From Selaginella tamariscina (Eukaryota > Streptophyta > Lycopodiopsida > Selaginellales > Selaginellaceae), in NCBI GenBank assembly GCA_003024785.1, contig PUQB01000535.1:33939-97938 (forward strand): DNA of 64,000 nt, written 5' to 3'. A program made the position numbers and the translations under genes. Under the pieces are notes generated by a model. It was not told where the DNA came from. It did no database searches and worked only from the letters and a program-made list of their open reading frames with translations. Positions 35,322 through 45,966 of the stretch are shown piece after piece; position 1 is the first letter of the stretch; the number at the start of each line of letters is the position of its first letter.

Positions 35322-38300
35322 ATGTTTAATACTGGAGATAAAGTATGTCTTCTTCGGAACAACGAGATAGTTGGCACTGGAACTGTGGAAGTTCGAGATA
35401 ATAATGCATCATGTCACAATATTGCCCAAGGATCTTGTGTGTACGTATGGGTGAACACCATTTACAAGCATGTTGAGGTTCTGGGAATGGAATTTGAGGA
35501 GGGTTCTCCTGTATTGTGGAATTTGGATGAAGTCAAGGCTGACACAGAATATGCAGAGTCACAAACAAATAGTAGCACGAGTTTACCAGATGATGGCTTG
35601 CCTGCTGTGATGGATGAGGTGATTCTCTTTCTTCGTGAGATTGAAGTCGGAAGAGGCATCATCACAGCTATAAATCCAATGGAAGCAGTGTCAGAAGAGA
35701 AACTAGGGTCCGACTTCGTGGGTGTAGTTGTGACAGAGGTTTCACCTAATGGCACATTGTATCCTGGATCCCTCGTGAGGTGGCGAACATCTGAATTAAG
35801 ACGGCAAGATGGTTCAACATATTCTGGGTTGGATTTCAATAATAACAACCCGGAAGAACAACTCATATTTGAAGAGGTTCCTTGCATTGGTCCTATTGTA
35901 AGAAAAAGGCGATTCATGGGTTGTAGATCTTCCCCTGCAAGTTTCAGCAAGAGGGTAAAGATGGATCCTACATCTTCCGAAAGTGTTACGAGCATTTCCA
36001 CGATTGACTGTTGCAAGAAGAAGTGTTGTCAGATGGCAGACCGGAATGAAATTACCCAATGTAGACATGTCTTTCGTATGCTCACCCAAAAGCAAAGGCA
36101 TGAGTTTGTATATGCTGCACTAACTGGGTGTATTGATGGAATGGCCTCGGACACAGGTTATCAGAGTACATCCATGGTATTTAATAAGGTGGCCATCTGC
36201 TTCAAAGCTTGGTACAGTATATACGGGATCCCAAAGACCACGTTCTACCGTCGGAGGGATGAGTGGCTAGATGGAGCGCGAACCTCAGTTCATGGGAACA
36301 CTGCTTGGTCAAAACCCGCTCTCACATCATGGCAGCCATAGAGATACTCAAGGCTTTTGTGGAAGCAAATGCAGACAGGATGCCTCACAAATGCCGAACC
36401 ACAAATGCAGGGGTCAGGGAAAATCTCAAGGTTTTACCTTCAATCTACACTCAATTGAAACTGTGTGAACATGTGAACAAGTGCCTCAGTTTGATGGGGC
36501 TCCAAGCAATCTGCACTGGTACCTTCAACAACATATGGAATACTCATTTTAAGGATGTGGAGATTGCAAAACACTCTAGCTTTTCTAAGTGTGACACTTG
36601 TACATCATTGAAGGCTGCAGAGGCTTGTGCAAAAACCTTGGTGGAGATCACTACCATTCAAAGGAAGATGGAGGCCCACATGATTGCACAACAAACTTGC
36701 CGGTCTCAGTACTATGCACACCGCATGCTTTCTGTGTCACGCCCATCAGAGTACCTGTGCTTGATCCATGACAAGATGGATCATTCAAAGACCAGCATTC
36801 CAAAGCTCTTTGCAACACCAAAGTGCCTTGGAAATGTCATGAAACTTCCGATTTCATTGACAGGTGTGCTAACACATGGACACGGTTGTGAGTCATATGG
36901 ACACTTTTCACTTCCACATTGGTCTAGCGACTCCAATTTCACTATTGGGTCGTTAGCCATGTGTTTCAGAAACCTTGAAGCCCACTCACAGACAAGTCCT
37001 ATCAGTGATCTCAAAGTGAAGAAACAACACCTTCAACCTTTACATAATGCTCTCATGAACACGTCTGCACTTGAGGCTACTTGGGAATATGAGAGGCATT
37101 GTCAGCAACCTGCACAAAAAACAGATGGCCCTGTTGAGAGTTCAGGTTCAGTGGAGGGATCTAGCTCAAATAGTGTACATGTGTCCTCAACATCAAATAA
37201 GCTTCCTCGTCATTTGCTTTTACAGATGGATAATTGTGCAGGCGAGAACAAAAATAGGTAAATCATTTTACTTAAGGGTTTCTCAAGCTCATACTTACTT
37301 TTATTTTCTAGATATGTGCTAGCATACTTGTCAATGCTTGTTGCCAAAGGTGTGTTTGAAACAATCACGCTCAGTTTCCTTATGGTTGGTCACACTCATG
37401 AAGATATTGATGCGTTCTTCAGCAAGGTCTCCAACTCTACAAAAAGGACAAGTGCACTTACCTTACCGCATATGATGAATCTTTTTGAAAATTGCATCTC
37501 CAAAAAAAGTTGTGCTTTGCTTGTGACTGAGGTGCCAGACTTCAAAAAATTTCTCAAGGAGTATATAAAAGAAGGGAGTGATTCTTTAGTTGGTCACCTT
37601 GTGCCGCTACAATTCTTTTTCTCCATACGAGATGGTATACCTATTATGCAGTACAAGTTACGGCCATCAGAGCAGGAGTGGTTACCGAAAGAGGGCTTAA
37701 TGCTCTTCAAAAGTGGAGAGGATGGAAAGCCACTTCTCCCAGAAGGACAACCAGACCCTATTCCATTGAGTGCCCAGCTCAAGGAACAAGAGGTTATTAT
37801 TGATGGCATCAAAAAATATGTGGCATGGGTTCAAAAATCGATGCCAAAGAATTCTGATAAGGCAACTGGTTACTCAGAACTATATAAGCATGTGGTCAAC
37901 TATTGGGAGACTGTTGTTCGAGAGTTGGAAGGGCCTACTGTCACAAGTACAGAATTGCAACACCCTTTCTGGCCTAAAACAAGGTGGCGAGAGGAGATTG
38001 AAATGACATCACTGAGCATAGACGACATAGAAGCCAGTAGTGATGTGGAAGTGCAAACCCCACACTTTGTTGGACAAAGGAACCAAAAACCTAAAGCATA
38101 CTTTGATTGCTGCAAGGATCTTCAAAAACTAATGATGGTTCTCATTACTCCAGATGCGTCATATAATCAGCCTATTTGGATGGGTCAAATTATCGACACA
38201 CCTGAAGTAATCACAAAAAATAGTATTGTTAAGGTTGCATGGTTCAAACCACAAAAAAGGCGACACGAGAAGGAGAGCGAAAGATATAATGGATGCCTAG

Positions 38301-38440
38301 AGAAAACATGGTCTCCCAATCAAAAAGACCCAGCATGTTTTATAAATGTTAAATCCATTCGATATGGGTGGATGTCAAGAAGCGTTGATAAAGTCACGAT
38401 TAACAAAACTGCAAGGGAATGTATGTTTTCTGAAGCTTAA
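35322..38440 (+). CDS. DUF7869-type transposase-like gene, copy T3 (best copy)
   Basis: Exons 35322-37257 and 37312-38440 are joined by a 54-bp GT-AG intron inside the conserved MDNCAGENKNR-YVLAYLSML stretch. The product is about 1,020 residues. Order: two repeats of a GDKV/VGxG module (1-130); Cys cluster CCKKKCCQM (about 229); helix-turn-helix-like FKAWYSIYGIPKTTFYRRRD (about 295-315); CDTCTS; HDKMDHSK (about 484, candidate first Asp); THGHGCESYGHFSLPHW (about 520); MDNCAGENKN (about 636, second Asp); VGHTHEDIDAFFS (about 672-683, third acidic residue); C-terminal domain. One base missing at about 36302 (AACACTGC against AACACTTGC in T4) is the only frame break I found. Start chosen at the first ATG after the splice acceptor at 35313. 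Likely role: cutting and joining the TIRs with a DDE-type site; relation to Sola transposons is a guess. Confidence 0.72.
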
Positions 38441-38947
38441 AGCAATTACAAAATTATAAAATATCATATATTTAATATTCATAATTATTATAAACTCTTT
38501 AATAATAGTACCAAATTGTATACTTAACTATATAAATTTAAAAAATGATATGGAAGATTGACTATATTATTATAGGATTTTATATATATATTATTACTAC
38601 TACAAATTTTTAATTAATAATGTTATATTTAAATATTAATATTTTAATAACAACATCAATATTTATATAATGTACCTCTTATGCTCTTCCTTAATTGTTA
38701 TATTAGGCAATATATTATATAATTTAATACATTCTACTTTTATAATGTTATTAATTTTTGTTCAATGAATGCTATAATTTATTAAAGGGTAGAATACAAA
38801 ATAGAATATTCTAAAGAATATTCTCTTTTCAAACATATATTCTAAAGAATATTCCTTTAATATTAGAAAATGCTAATTAAATAGCTAAAATTGCTAATTA
38901 TTAGGAAATGGGACTATAGCCATGCCCATTTTAGTTACAACTTGCAT
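38441..38947. repeat. AT-rich subterminal region and right TIR (38921-38947) of element H
   Basis: Reverse complement of the ends at 13303 and 23825. The TIR reads CATGCCCATTTTAGTTACAA then CTTGCAT. The next four bases, ACTT, fit the interrupted host text of copy F (ACTTGTATAAACCCG at the intact leader of copies C and D). Confidence 0.78.
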
Positions 38948-39230
38948 ACTTATATAAACCCGAATATACAAAAATAATACACAAATAAATTCACATACAA
39001 CCTGGTTTGTTTGAGAGAGAAGTGGACAAAATTAACTGTCCAAAGCTCACATTTGTGCTAGTGCAAAAGAAAAATAACATTTCGTTTTAGAACCACCACA
39101 AATGTAAGCTCTGGACAGTTTTACATAGTTTCCTAACTTTTACTCGAAATATTATGATAAAATGATAAAAGTAAATAAAATGAGATATACAACTTATATA
39201 TATTAATACACATATATATTCACATGGAAG
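38948..39230 (-). promoter_or_regulatory. Leader of methylase-like gene, reverse orientation, with hairpin 39035-39119
   Basis: Matches the 18013-18270 and 27100-27350 leaders in reverse complement, including TATAAACCCGAATATACAAA and the hairpin arms 39035-39057 and 39097-39119. The gene body that should follow to the left is missing. Confidence 0.65.
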
Positions 39231-40195
39231 GTGCAGCGGGATTAATCTCGCCACCCCTTCAATGCTCCTAAAGAGTGGGCGGATTAATCTCGCCACCTTT
39301 CTGGAGGCCCTGAACGGTGTGCGGGATTAATCCCGCCACCCTTCTCGGTCTCAAAGAGAACTGAGCAGGATTTATTTGGCACACCCCTTCAGGGGCTCTA
39401 GAAAGGTGGCGGGATTAATCTCGCTCACCATTTAAGGGATGGTGAAATGAATCTCGCCACCCTTCTCAGTCCCCTCCATTAGTATGTTGTAAACCGTCTA
39501 TGTCTCGGATCGAAACGTTTGGGATTGGTCCGACTCACCAATGGAGGAAAAAAAGAAGGGTGGCGGGATTCATCCCTCCACCAGGCATTGAAGGCTCGGC
39601 GGGATTAATCTCGCCGCCCAGGCCCTTCCCGCAGGCCATGTGCGGCGGGATAAATCCCGTTGCCCAGGCCCTTCCTGTAAGCCATGTGCGGCAGGATTAA
39701 TCCTACCGCCTAGGCCCTTTAGACGGGCATTTGGCAGTGAGATTAATCCTGCTGCACGCCCATGCCATGCGTGGAATCCAACGAGATTAATTCTGCCGGA
39801 TTCTGCACAGGGCATGCGTATGCGGAAGATTAATCCCGCCGTCTAGGCCCAGCACACAGGCCTTGGGCAGCGGGATTAATCCCACCGCACGTCCATGCCC
39901 TACGCAGAATCCGGCGGGATTAATCCCGCCGCCTAGGCCCTTCAAACAGGCCATTGGCGGTGGGATAAATACCATCGGATTCCACGCAAGGCATGCATAC
40001 GCAGCGAGATTAATCCCGCCGTCTAGGCCTAGCACGCAGGCCATGGCAGGCGGGATTAATCCTGCCGCTCATGACCTGCATGTAGGGCCTCGAAGGCGGG
40101 ATTAATTCTGCCGCCGAGCTTCTAACCATATAGCGGCGGGATTAATCCTGCCGCCCGCAGGGCTAACCAAAGAGCGGCAGGATTAATCCGCGCTA
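39231..40195. repeat. Palindrome array, class 2 (copy F)
   Basis: Palindrome units with the GGCCTGCGTG and GCATGCCCTACGCAGAATCC spacer types, in reverse orientation to 17140-18012. Many units carry transitions (GGCGGGATTAATCTCGCC, GGCAGGATTAATCCTACC). Confidence 0.86.
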
Positions 40196-40666
40196 CACAC
40201 ATATATATATCTATATGTGTAGGAGAGTGCGTGTGTGTGTAGACAAATCAGATAAAATTATACTGATACACACACACATGTATATATATATGTATATCGC
40301 ATGTGTGTGCTAAATAAATTAAATTATACAGACACAACCACACACACACACACATATATATGTATATATATGTATATGTATATGTATATACAGGAGTGTG
40401 CGTCTGTGTGCGAGAGACAGATAAATAAATAAAATTATATAGATACTTGTACACATAATATATGTATGTATATATGTACATAGGTATATTATATATATGT
40501 GTATATGTATATTGTGTGTATGCGTGTGTGAGCGAAACAAATAAAATCATACAGATAAACAAACACACACACATTCACATATATATATACAAGAGTGCGT
40601 GTGTGTGTGAGAGATACAATGAACAAATCAATAAAATTATATAGATACACACACACACACACACAC

Positions 40667-40707
<41 letters not shown>

Positions 40708-41130
40708 TGTGCGTGTGTTGCGAGAGATAGATAAATAAATAGAATTATACAGATACTAGTACACATAATATATATATGTATATATTATATATATATATAT
40801 ATTATATATATGTATATCGTGTGTATGCGTGTGCGAGCGAAACAAATAAAATCATACAGATAAACAGGAGTGTGCGTGTGTGCAAGAGATAAAATTAATA
40901 AATTAATTATTACAGATACACATACACATATATATATATATATATATATATATTGTGTGTGTGTGTAGGAGTGTGCATGTGTGTGCGAGAAATAGATAAA
41001 TAAATTATATTATTAAGATACACACAAATATAAATGTATATGTAATTAAAAATAAATAAATAAACTCAAGAGTGTGCGTGTGTGAAAGAGAAAGAAAGAG
41101 ATCTCACATGTGTGTGAGAGAGAGGAGATC
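40196..41130. repeat. Microsatellite block (copy F)
   Basis: Tracts of (TG)n, (CA)n and (TA)n are interleaved with a recurring phrase of the type GAGAGATAGATAAATAAAT followed by AAAATTATACAGATA. The longest tract is CACACACATGTGTGTG near 40650-40700. Open frames here are artefacts of low complexity. Confidence 0.85.
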
Positions 41131-43310
41131 TCACAACCGCCGCCTTACTTCTTGAAACCCTAAGAATATACCTAAACCTTAAAAGGAATAGAATATATAT
41201 TAACCCTAATTAAATATTCCTTCTAAAAATATACTTAAACCCTAAAAAGAATAAAAGATAGATTCACCCTAAACGAATATTCTTTCATTATATTATCAGC
41301 GTGTACGTGTGCGTGGGTGTATCAAATACACCCCAAAAATAAAAATCATGCAGGGATTTAACATGTGTGTGTCCATGAGAGTGTTAAAGTTTCACGTGTA
41401 GCAATACATACACACACACATAGTATTATACACATAGACATACATACATATTAATACATAATATTAGAGAGACAGAGTACATATTATGGATCATGCATGG
41501 TGTGTATGTATGAGAGAAGAGAGACAATACATATTATGGATCATGCATGGTGTGTATGTATGAGAAGAGGAGACATGCTACATATTATGGATCATGATCA
41601 TGCATGGTGTGTATGTATGAGAGAAGGGATTATGCATGGTGACACTGTGTATGTATAAGAGAAGAGAGAGAGTGTTAACAAATTAAAATCATACACATTA
41701 CATATATTAGTACACATATATACATACACATGTGTATACACACAAACATACATATATTTTATATATGTAAATTCAATGTGTTACATACACACAAACTGAG
41801 TACATAAATCATACATACGTTGAACATGATGTTTTTCAATAAAGAAGCAACATATAATTTATCAAGTTTGGTTTAGGGCAATGTGCATATGTGTGCAATG
41901 TGTCTCTGTAAGTGCTTCTAATACATGTGCACGTGTATATATAAATTTATGATTGTGTTTATATATGTGTGCAAAACAAACATCGAATAATTAAGAAATA
42001 ATATTAATAAACACATTATGAAAATATTTTAAATTATACATAATAATATATGATTTTATCTAATATATAGCCATATAGTTTTAATAATATATATTAATTT
42101 AATATTGATAATAAGGTTTAACATTAGAATATTCTTGAAATAATAAGAATTTAATTGAAAAAATCCCATTAATATATACAAATGTAGATCAAGTACTGAA
42201 ATAATTAACTAAATTAATTATGATAATCATGTTTAATATTGGAATATTCTTGGAATAATAAAAAATAATAAAGAATATCCCATTAATATAAAGAAGATTA
42301 ATTACTCAAGTAATTAAGAAAATAATACTAATATACACACTATGAACATATTTTAAATTATAATAATACATCATTTTATCTAATATATAATCATATATAG
42401 TTTTAAATATATATAAATTTAATATTGATAATAAGGTTTAACACTAGAATATTCTTGAAATAATAAGAAATTAATTGAGAAAATCCCATTAATATATACA
42501 AATGTAGAATAATTACTGAAATAATTAAAGAATAAGACTAATTTAATTTTGATAATCAGGTTTAATATTGAAATATTCTTTCGATATTAAGAAAATAATA
42601 AAGAATATCCCATTAATAGTAGGAAATGTAAATTAATTACTCAAGTAATTAAGAAAATAATAATAATAAACAGACTATGAATATATTTTAATTAATACAT
42701 AATAATATATCAATTTATTTATTGTATAAGTATATATATTTAATAATATATACTGGAATATTTAGAATGTAGAATAATTACTAAATTTTGTAATATTAAA
42801 CAGTTTGAATCACTTGAAGCACATTAAATGCAATTTTAAAACACTCATTGGAATTGGAGAGTATATATGTTAGACTGTCGGTTATTTGTTTTAATTCATA
42901 TTAAATTTTATTTTTTATTCTTTTTAAAAATTTTGAATTTCTGACATAAGTATTGTCGGTCTGACATGTAAATTTGAAAATGCATTTAATTTCCCACTCA
43001 AATTCAGATATGGTTCTTTCTCCGGCAAGGGTTTCTTCATTTCCTTATTTTTCACTCTTCAGATTTTCTTTTTCTTCATTGTGATCAGCTCAGGAGTGAC
43101 ATTAAATTGGGTGCGCTATTGTTTATAGGAAAGCACGGCGCCTTCAGTGCTGTTTACAAGTAAATTTAGATATAGTTATAAAGATTCACTCTCTTACATT
43201 CTCTCTTAAATTTAGAATTTAGGGGTTTAAGCCGCATTAGGATTACAATATATTTCATTAGGGATTTATCCCGTTTAAATATACTTCTAACTTAATATTC
43301 TCGGTTAGCT
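41131..43310. repeat. AT-rich core (copy F)
   Basis: Begins with short AAACCCTAA-type text (41155-41275), continues through TACATACA and GGATCATGCATGGTGTGTAT repeats (41480-41650, four near-identical units), then AT-rich sequence with AATATTCTTG and AATATCCCATTAATA blocks, and ends with CTCAGGAGTGACATTAAATT and GGCGCCTTCAGTGCTGTTTA. Non-coding. Confidence 0.65.
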
Positions 43311-43782
43311 AGGGCAGCAGGATTAATCCGACCATCTTTTTTTTGCTTCTTCAAAGAGGTGGCGGGATTAATCCCGCCACCATCTCTTTGATAGTGCTAT
43401 GGCAGAATTAGTCCAGGCAATGCTTCTTTGCCTCGCAGCGGGATTAATCCCGCCGATAACACTCTCAATTGATAAAGAGTTACCTGAATTTATTAGAAAG
43501 AGTTGTCGGCGGGATTAATCTTGCTAACCATTTTAAGAGGCAGAGAAGGGGTGGCGGGATTAATCTCGCCACCACTTCCCTATTTTAAATATTTATGGGC
43601 AGGATTTATCCCAAGATCTCTTTGAAATCATAACTTCGGAGAGAGTTGTGGGCGGGATTAATCCCGCCGCCTATTCCCCGTCGTCAAAGTTGTGGGCGGG
43701 ATTAATCCCGCCCCTCTTCCTCGTCGGAGGGAGTTGCGGTGAGATTAATCCCGCCGCCTCTCTCCGACGAGGAAGAGGGGCG
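43311..43782. repeat. Palindrome array, class 1 (copy F), left part
   Basis: Same order of units and spacers as 34395-34800 in element H, including TTGTCGGCGGGATTAATC and GAGAGTTGTGGGCGGGATTA. It is interrupted at 43783 by a solo LTR and continues at 45528. Confidence 0.85.
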
Positions 43783-45527
43783 TGTCATAGTTTTTACTAT
43801 GACTCCTCTTTACTTTGGATGTTGACTGTTGTTACCTACTGTACTATGTTAGCAAGCCCTAGATGTAGTGAGAAACAGCCTCGCTTAGTGCATTTAGGTG
43901 TTTAGGGGTAGTCTGGCCGGCTGTCGTTAGATATCGCGAGAAACTCTAAGCGAAGGTAGCACTTACCTTCTAGAAAACTCTTACCCTCATTTTTCGTGTC
44001 CCGATTGGGTTAATGGTTAGTTCTAGTGAGTTTGGCGTGTCGGATATGCTTAGAAATACCCCTAGGTTTGACAGGTTAGGGTTTAGGGGTCGATGGATAA
44101 CTCACCAAGTACATTCCCTATGGGAATGAGATTTCAGTGCTAGCCCACTTATGTAAACAAGAAAACAGGGGGGGGCCTTCTGTCACATAAATAAAGTAGT
44201 ATATAGGAGTGAGGGTTCCTGGGTTCATGACTGAGCTCGTTACTCTTCTCCCGGTGCAAGCTCTAGCTTGTGTCGTCAAGGCACAACCCTCTGTTGTGCC
44301 GCTCTAACTTCCAGATGCTAGGGGTACGTCCCACCTTCGGGGTAGCTTACCCTTAACGTTGGCGAATCCATGCCTGGGAGGTCTTGTCAGAATGCACGTT
44401 CCAAGAGGCAAAGGTAGAAGCTTGTCTCCAACCTCCTCCTCCATGTCAAGCTAGGTGTAGCACTCACGGCCAAGCAAGGCACATCCGTGTCCTTGTCCAA
44501 CTGTGGGCGTGGGATCTTGTTTGACAGGTTCACATTACCAGTTCCTGAGGGTTCACTAAGGGGTTCTAGAGTTGGCATTTAAGAGCCAGGTTTGTGGCAC
44601 TTGGTGCAACTCTTGAATTTAAGGGCTATGGCATGATAGCCCACATCGGGGAAGGCAGTGTCACATGGAGATGTGACACTGGGCTAAACGACACATGGTA
44701 CAACGCCTGAGGCACGCCCTTTGGGGTTATGTCAAGGGCTTGTTGCCAAGGGTTGGATACTTTAGCAAACAGACATGCTTGTGCTTGCACTAGGGTGCTA
44801 AGCCTTGGGGCATCCGCTCAAGGGAGGTTAGGTCTCATAACTAGGTGTGCTTTGGCACACTTGGCAGGGGAGTGTTCTCCTTGGAATTCAAGGGTTGAAC
44901 AACCTAAACATGTTAGCAGGAGCCCTTTCGTGAGGCACTTGCAAGGTCATGTGCTTAGGGTTATCCCAAACCTAGCCTTAGGGAGTTTGCTTAGCAGAAC
45001 ACTCGTGTCCGCCTACGGCGCACACTCATGTCCTCACTAAGTACTAACCCTAGGTCTAGGGTATAACTTGGCCACTCAAACCCTTAGTGGTTAGTCGTGG
45101 TTCAGGGTACCCCTTGTCGCCCTAAAGGGGTTGTACTCATGGATGAGGGTGATTCCTCAAGGGTAAGTGACGATGCCTTAACTCTATCCAAGGGTAAGTG
45201 TGGAACACACGTCTCCTTGATGGGGGTTAGGGCATGAGCCTGTCTAGGTCTTCTAGGGCAAGACCCTAAGTCAACTAGGGTTATCCCTCAAGGGTTTTGG
45301 GGGTAGACACTCTAGGGAGACTTATGCTAAACCCTAAGTCAACTAGGGTTATCCCTCAAGGGTTCTGGGGGCAGACATTCTATGGAGACTTAGGCTAAAC
45401 CCTAAGTCTCCTGTCCACTTGGGCATTAGAGTCTAACCCTAGGGGTCATTAGGGTTGTTCTAAGAAACTTAGCGTTGCTCACAAAGGGTGATGACGTCGA
45501 ATGGCCACCTGGGTTAAAACTCTGACA
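43783..45527 (+). mobile_element. Solo LTR inserted in the palindrome array
   Basis: The 1,745-bp insert starts TGTCATAGTTTTTACTATGA and ends AAAACTCTGACA (TG...CA, with TGTCA/TGACA inverted ends). It is flanked by GGGCG (43778-43782) and AGGCG (45528-45532), a near-perfect 5-bp target duplication. The first bases form a hairpin (GTCATAGT and ACTATGAC). An 84-bp segment near 45270-45410 is duplicated in tandem. No coding region; the family recurs at 7.4-13.2 kb and 49.5-54.1 kb. Confidence 0.72.
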
Positions 45528-45825
45528 AGGCGGGATTAATCCTACCGGTACGTCCTCGTCGGAGGGAGTCTGCCGTGGGATTAATCCCGCAGCCTCTCCG
45601 ACGAGGAAGATTTGGGGGCAAGATTAATCCTGCCTCTTCTTCCTCGTCGGAGGGAGTCCGTGGCGGATTAATCCCGCTGATTCTCTCCAAAGGGGTAACT
45701 TTGTTGGCGGGATTAATCCCGTCGACTCACTCTAAAGGGTAGAGTCGGCGGCGGGATTAATCCCGCCCACTGTTCCTCGTCGGAGGGAGTCGTGGGCGGG
45801 ATTAATCTCACCCATCATTTGTATT
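45528..45825. repeat. Palindrome array, class 1 (copy F), right part
   Basis: Continuation of the array after the solo LTR, with CCTCGTCGGAGGGAGTC spacers; it ends about 140 bp before the transposase start. Confidence 0.82.
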
Positions 45826-45966
45826 AATGAAGCATGAGATATTATCTGTATACATAATTATGTATTATTGCACATGCATATTATTAAGTAATCATAGTTC
45901 AGATTTCTTAAAAATATTGCATATACAGATATCATAAATAACACAATTATTTATGTTCAAGACAAT

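Larger units (their letters stand above)
23255..38947. mobile_element. Composite transposon region G/H with transposase-type ends on both sides
   Basis: The left TIR (23255-23281) and the right TIR (38921-38947) are both of the transposase-side type. Left part G: AT-rich end and 3' end of a minus-strand transposase gene (23690-23820), interrupted by copy D, resuming at 32187-32336. Right part H: AT core, class 1 array, transposase T3 on plus, AT-rich end. Flanks differ (AGAG at 23251-23254, ACTT at 38948-38951), so this is a rearranged fusion rather than one clean insertion. The right end sits in the methylase leader of copy F. Confidence 0.6.

Noticed and set aside
40248-40766. Open frames of alternating Cys/Val, Tyr/Ile or His/Thr
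   Set aside because: Low-complexity translation of (TG)n, (TA)n and (CA)n tracts.
44729-45040. A 103-codon frame in the solo LTR
   Set aside because: No start context, motif or conservation of frame in the other LTR copies.
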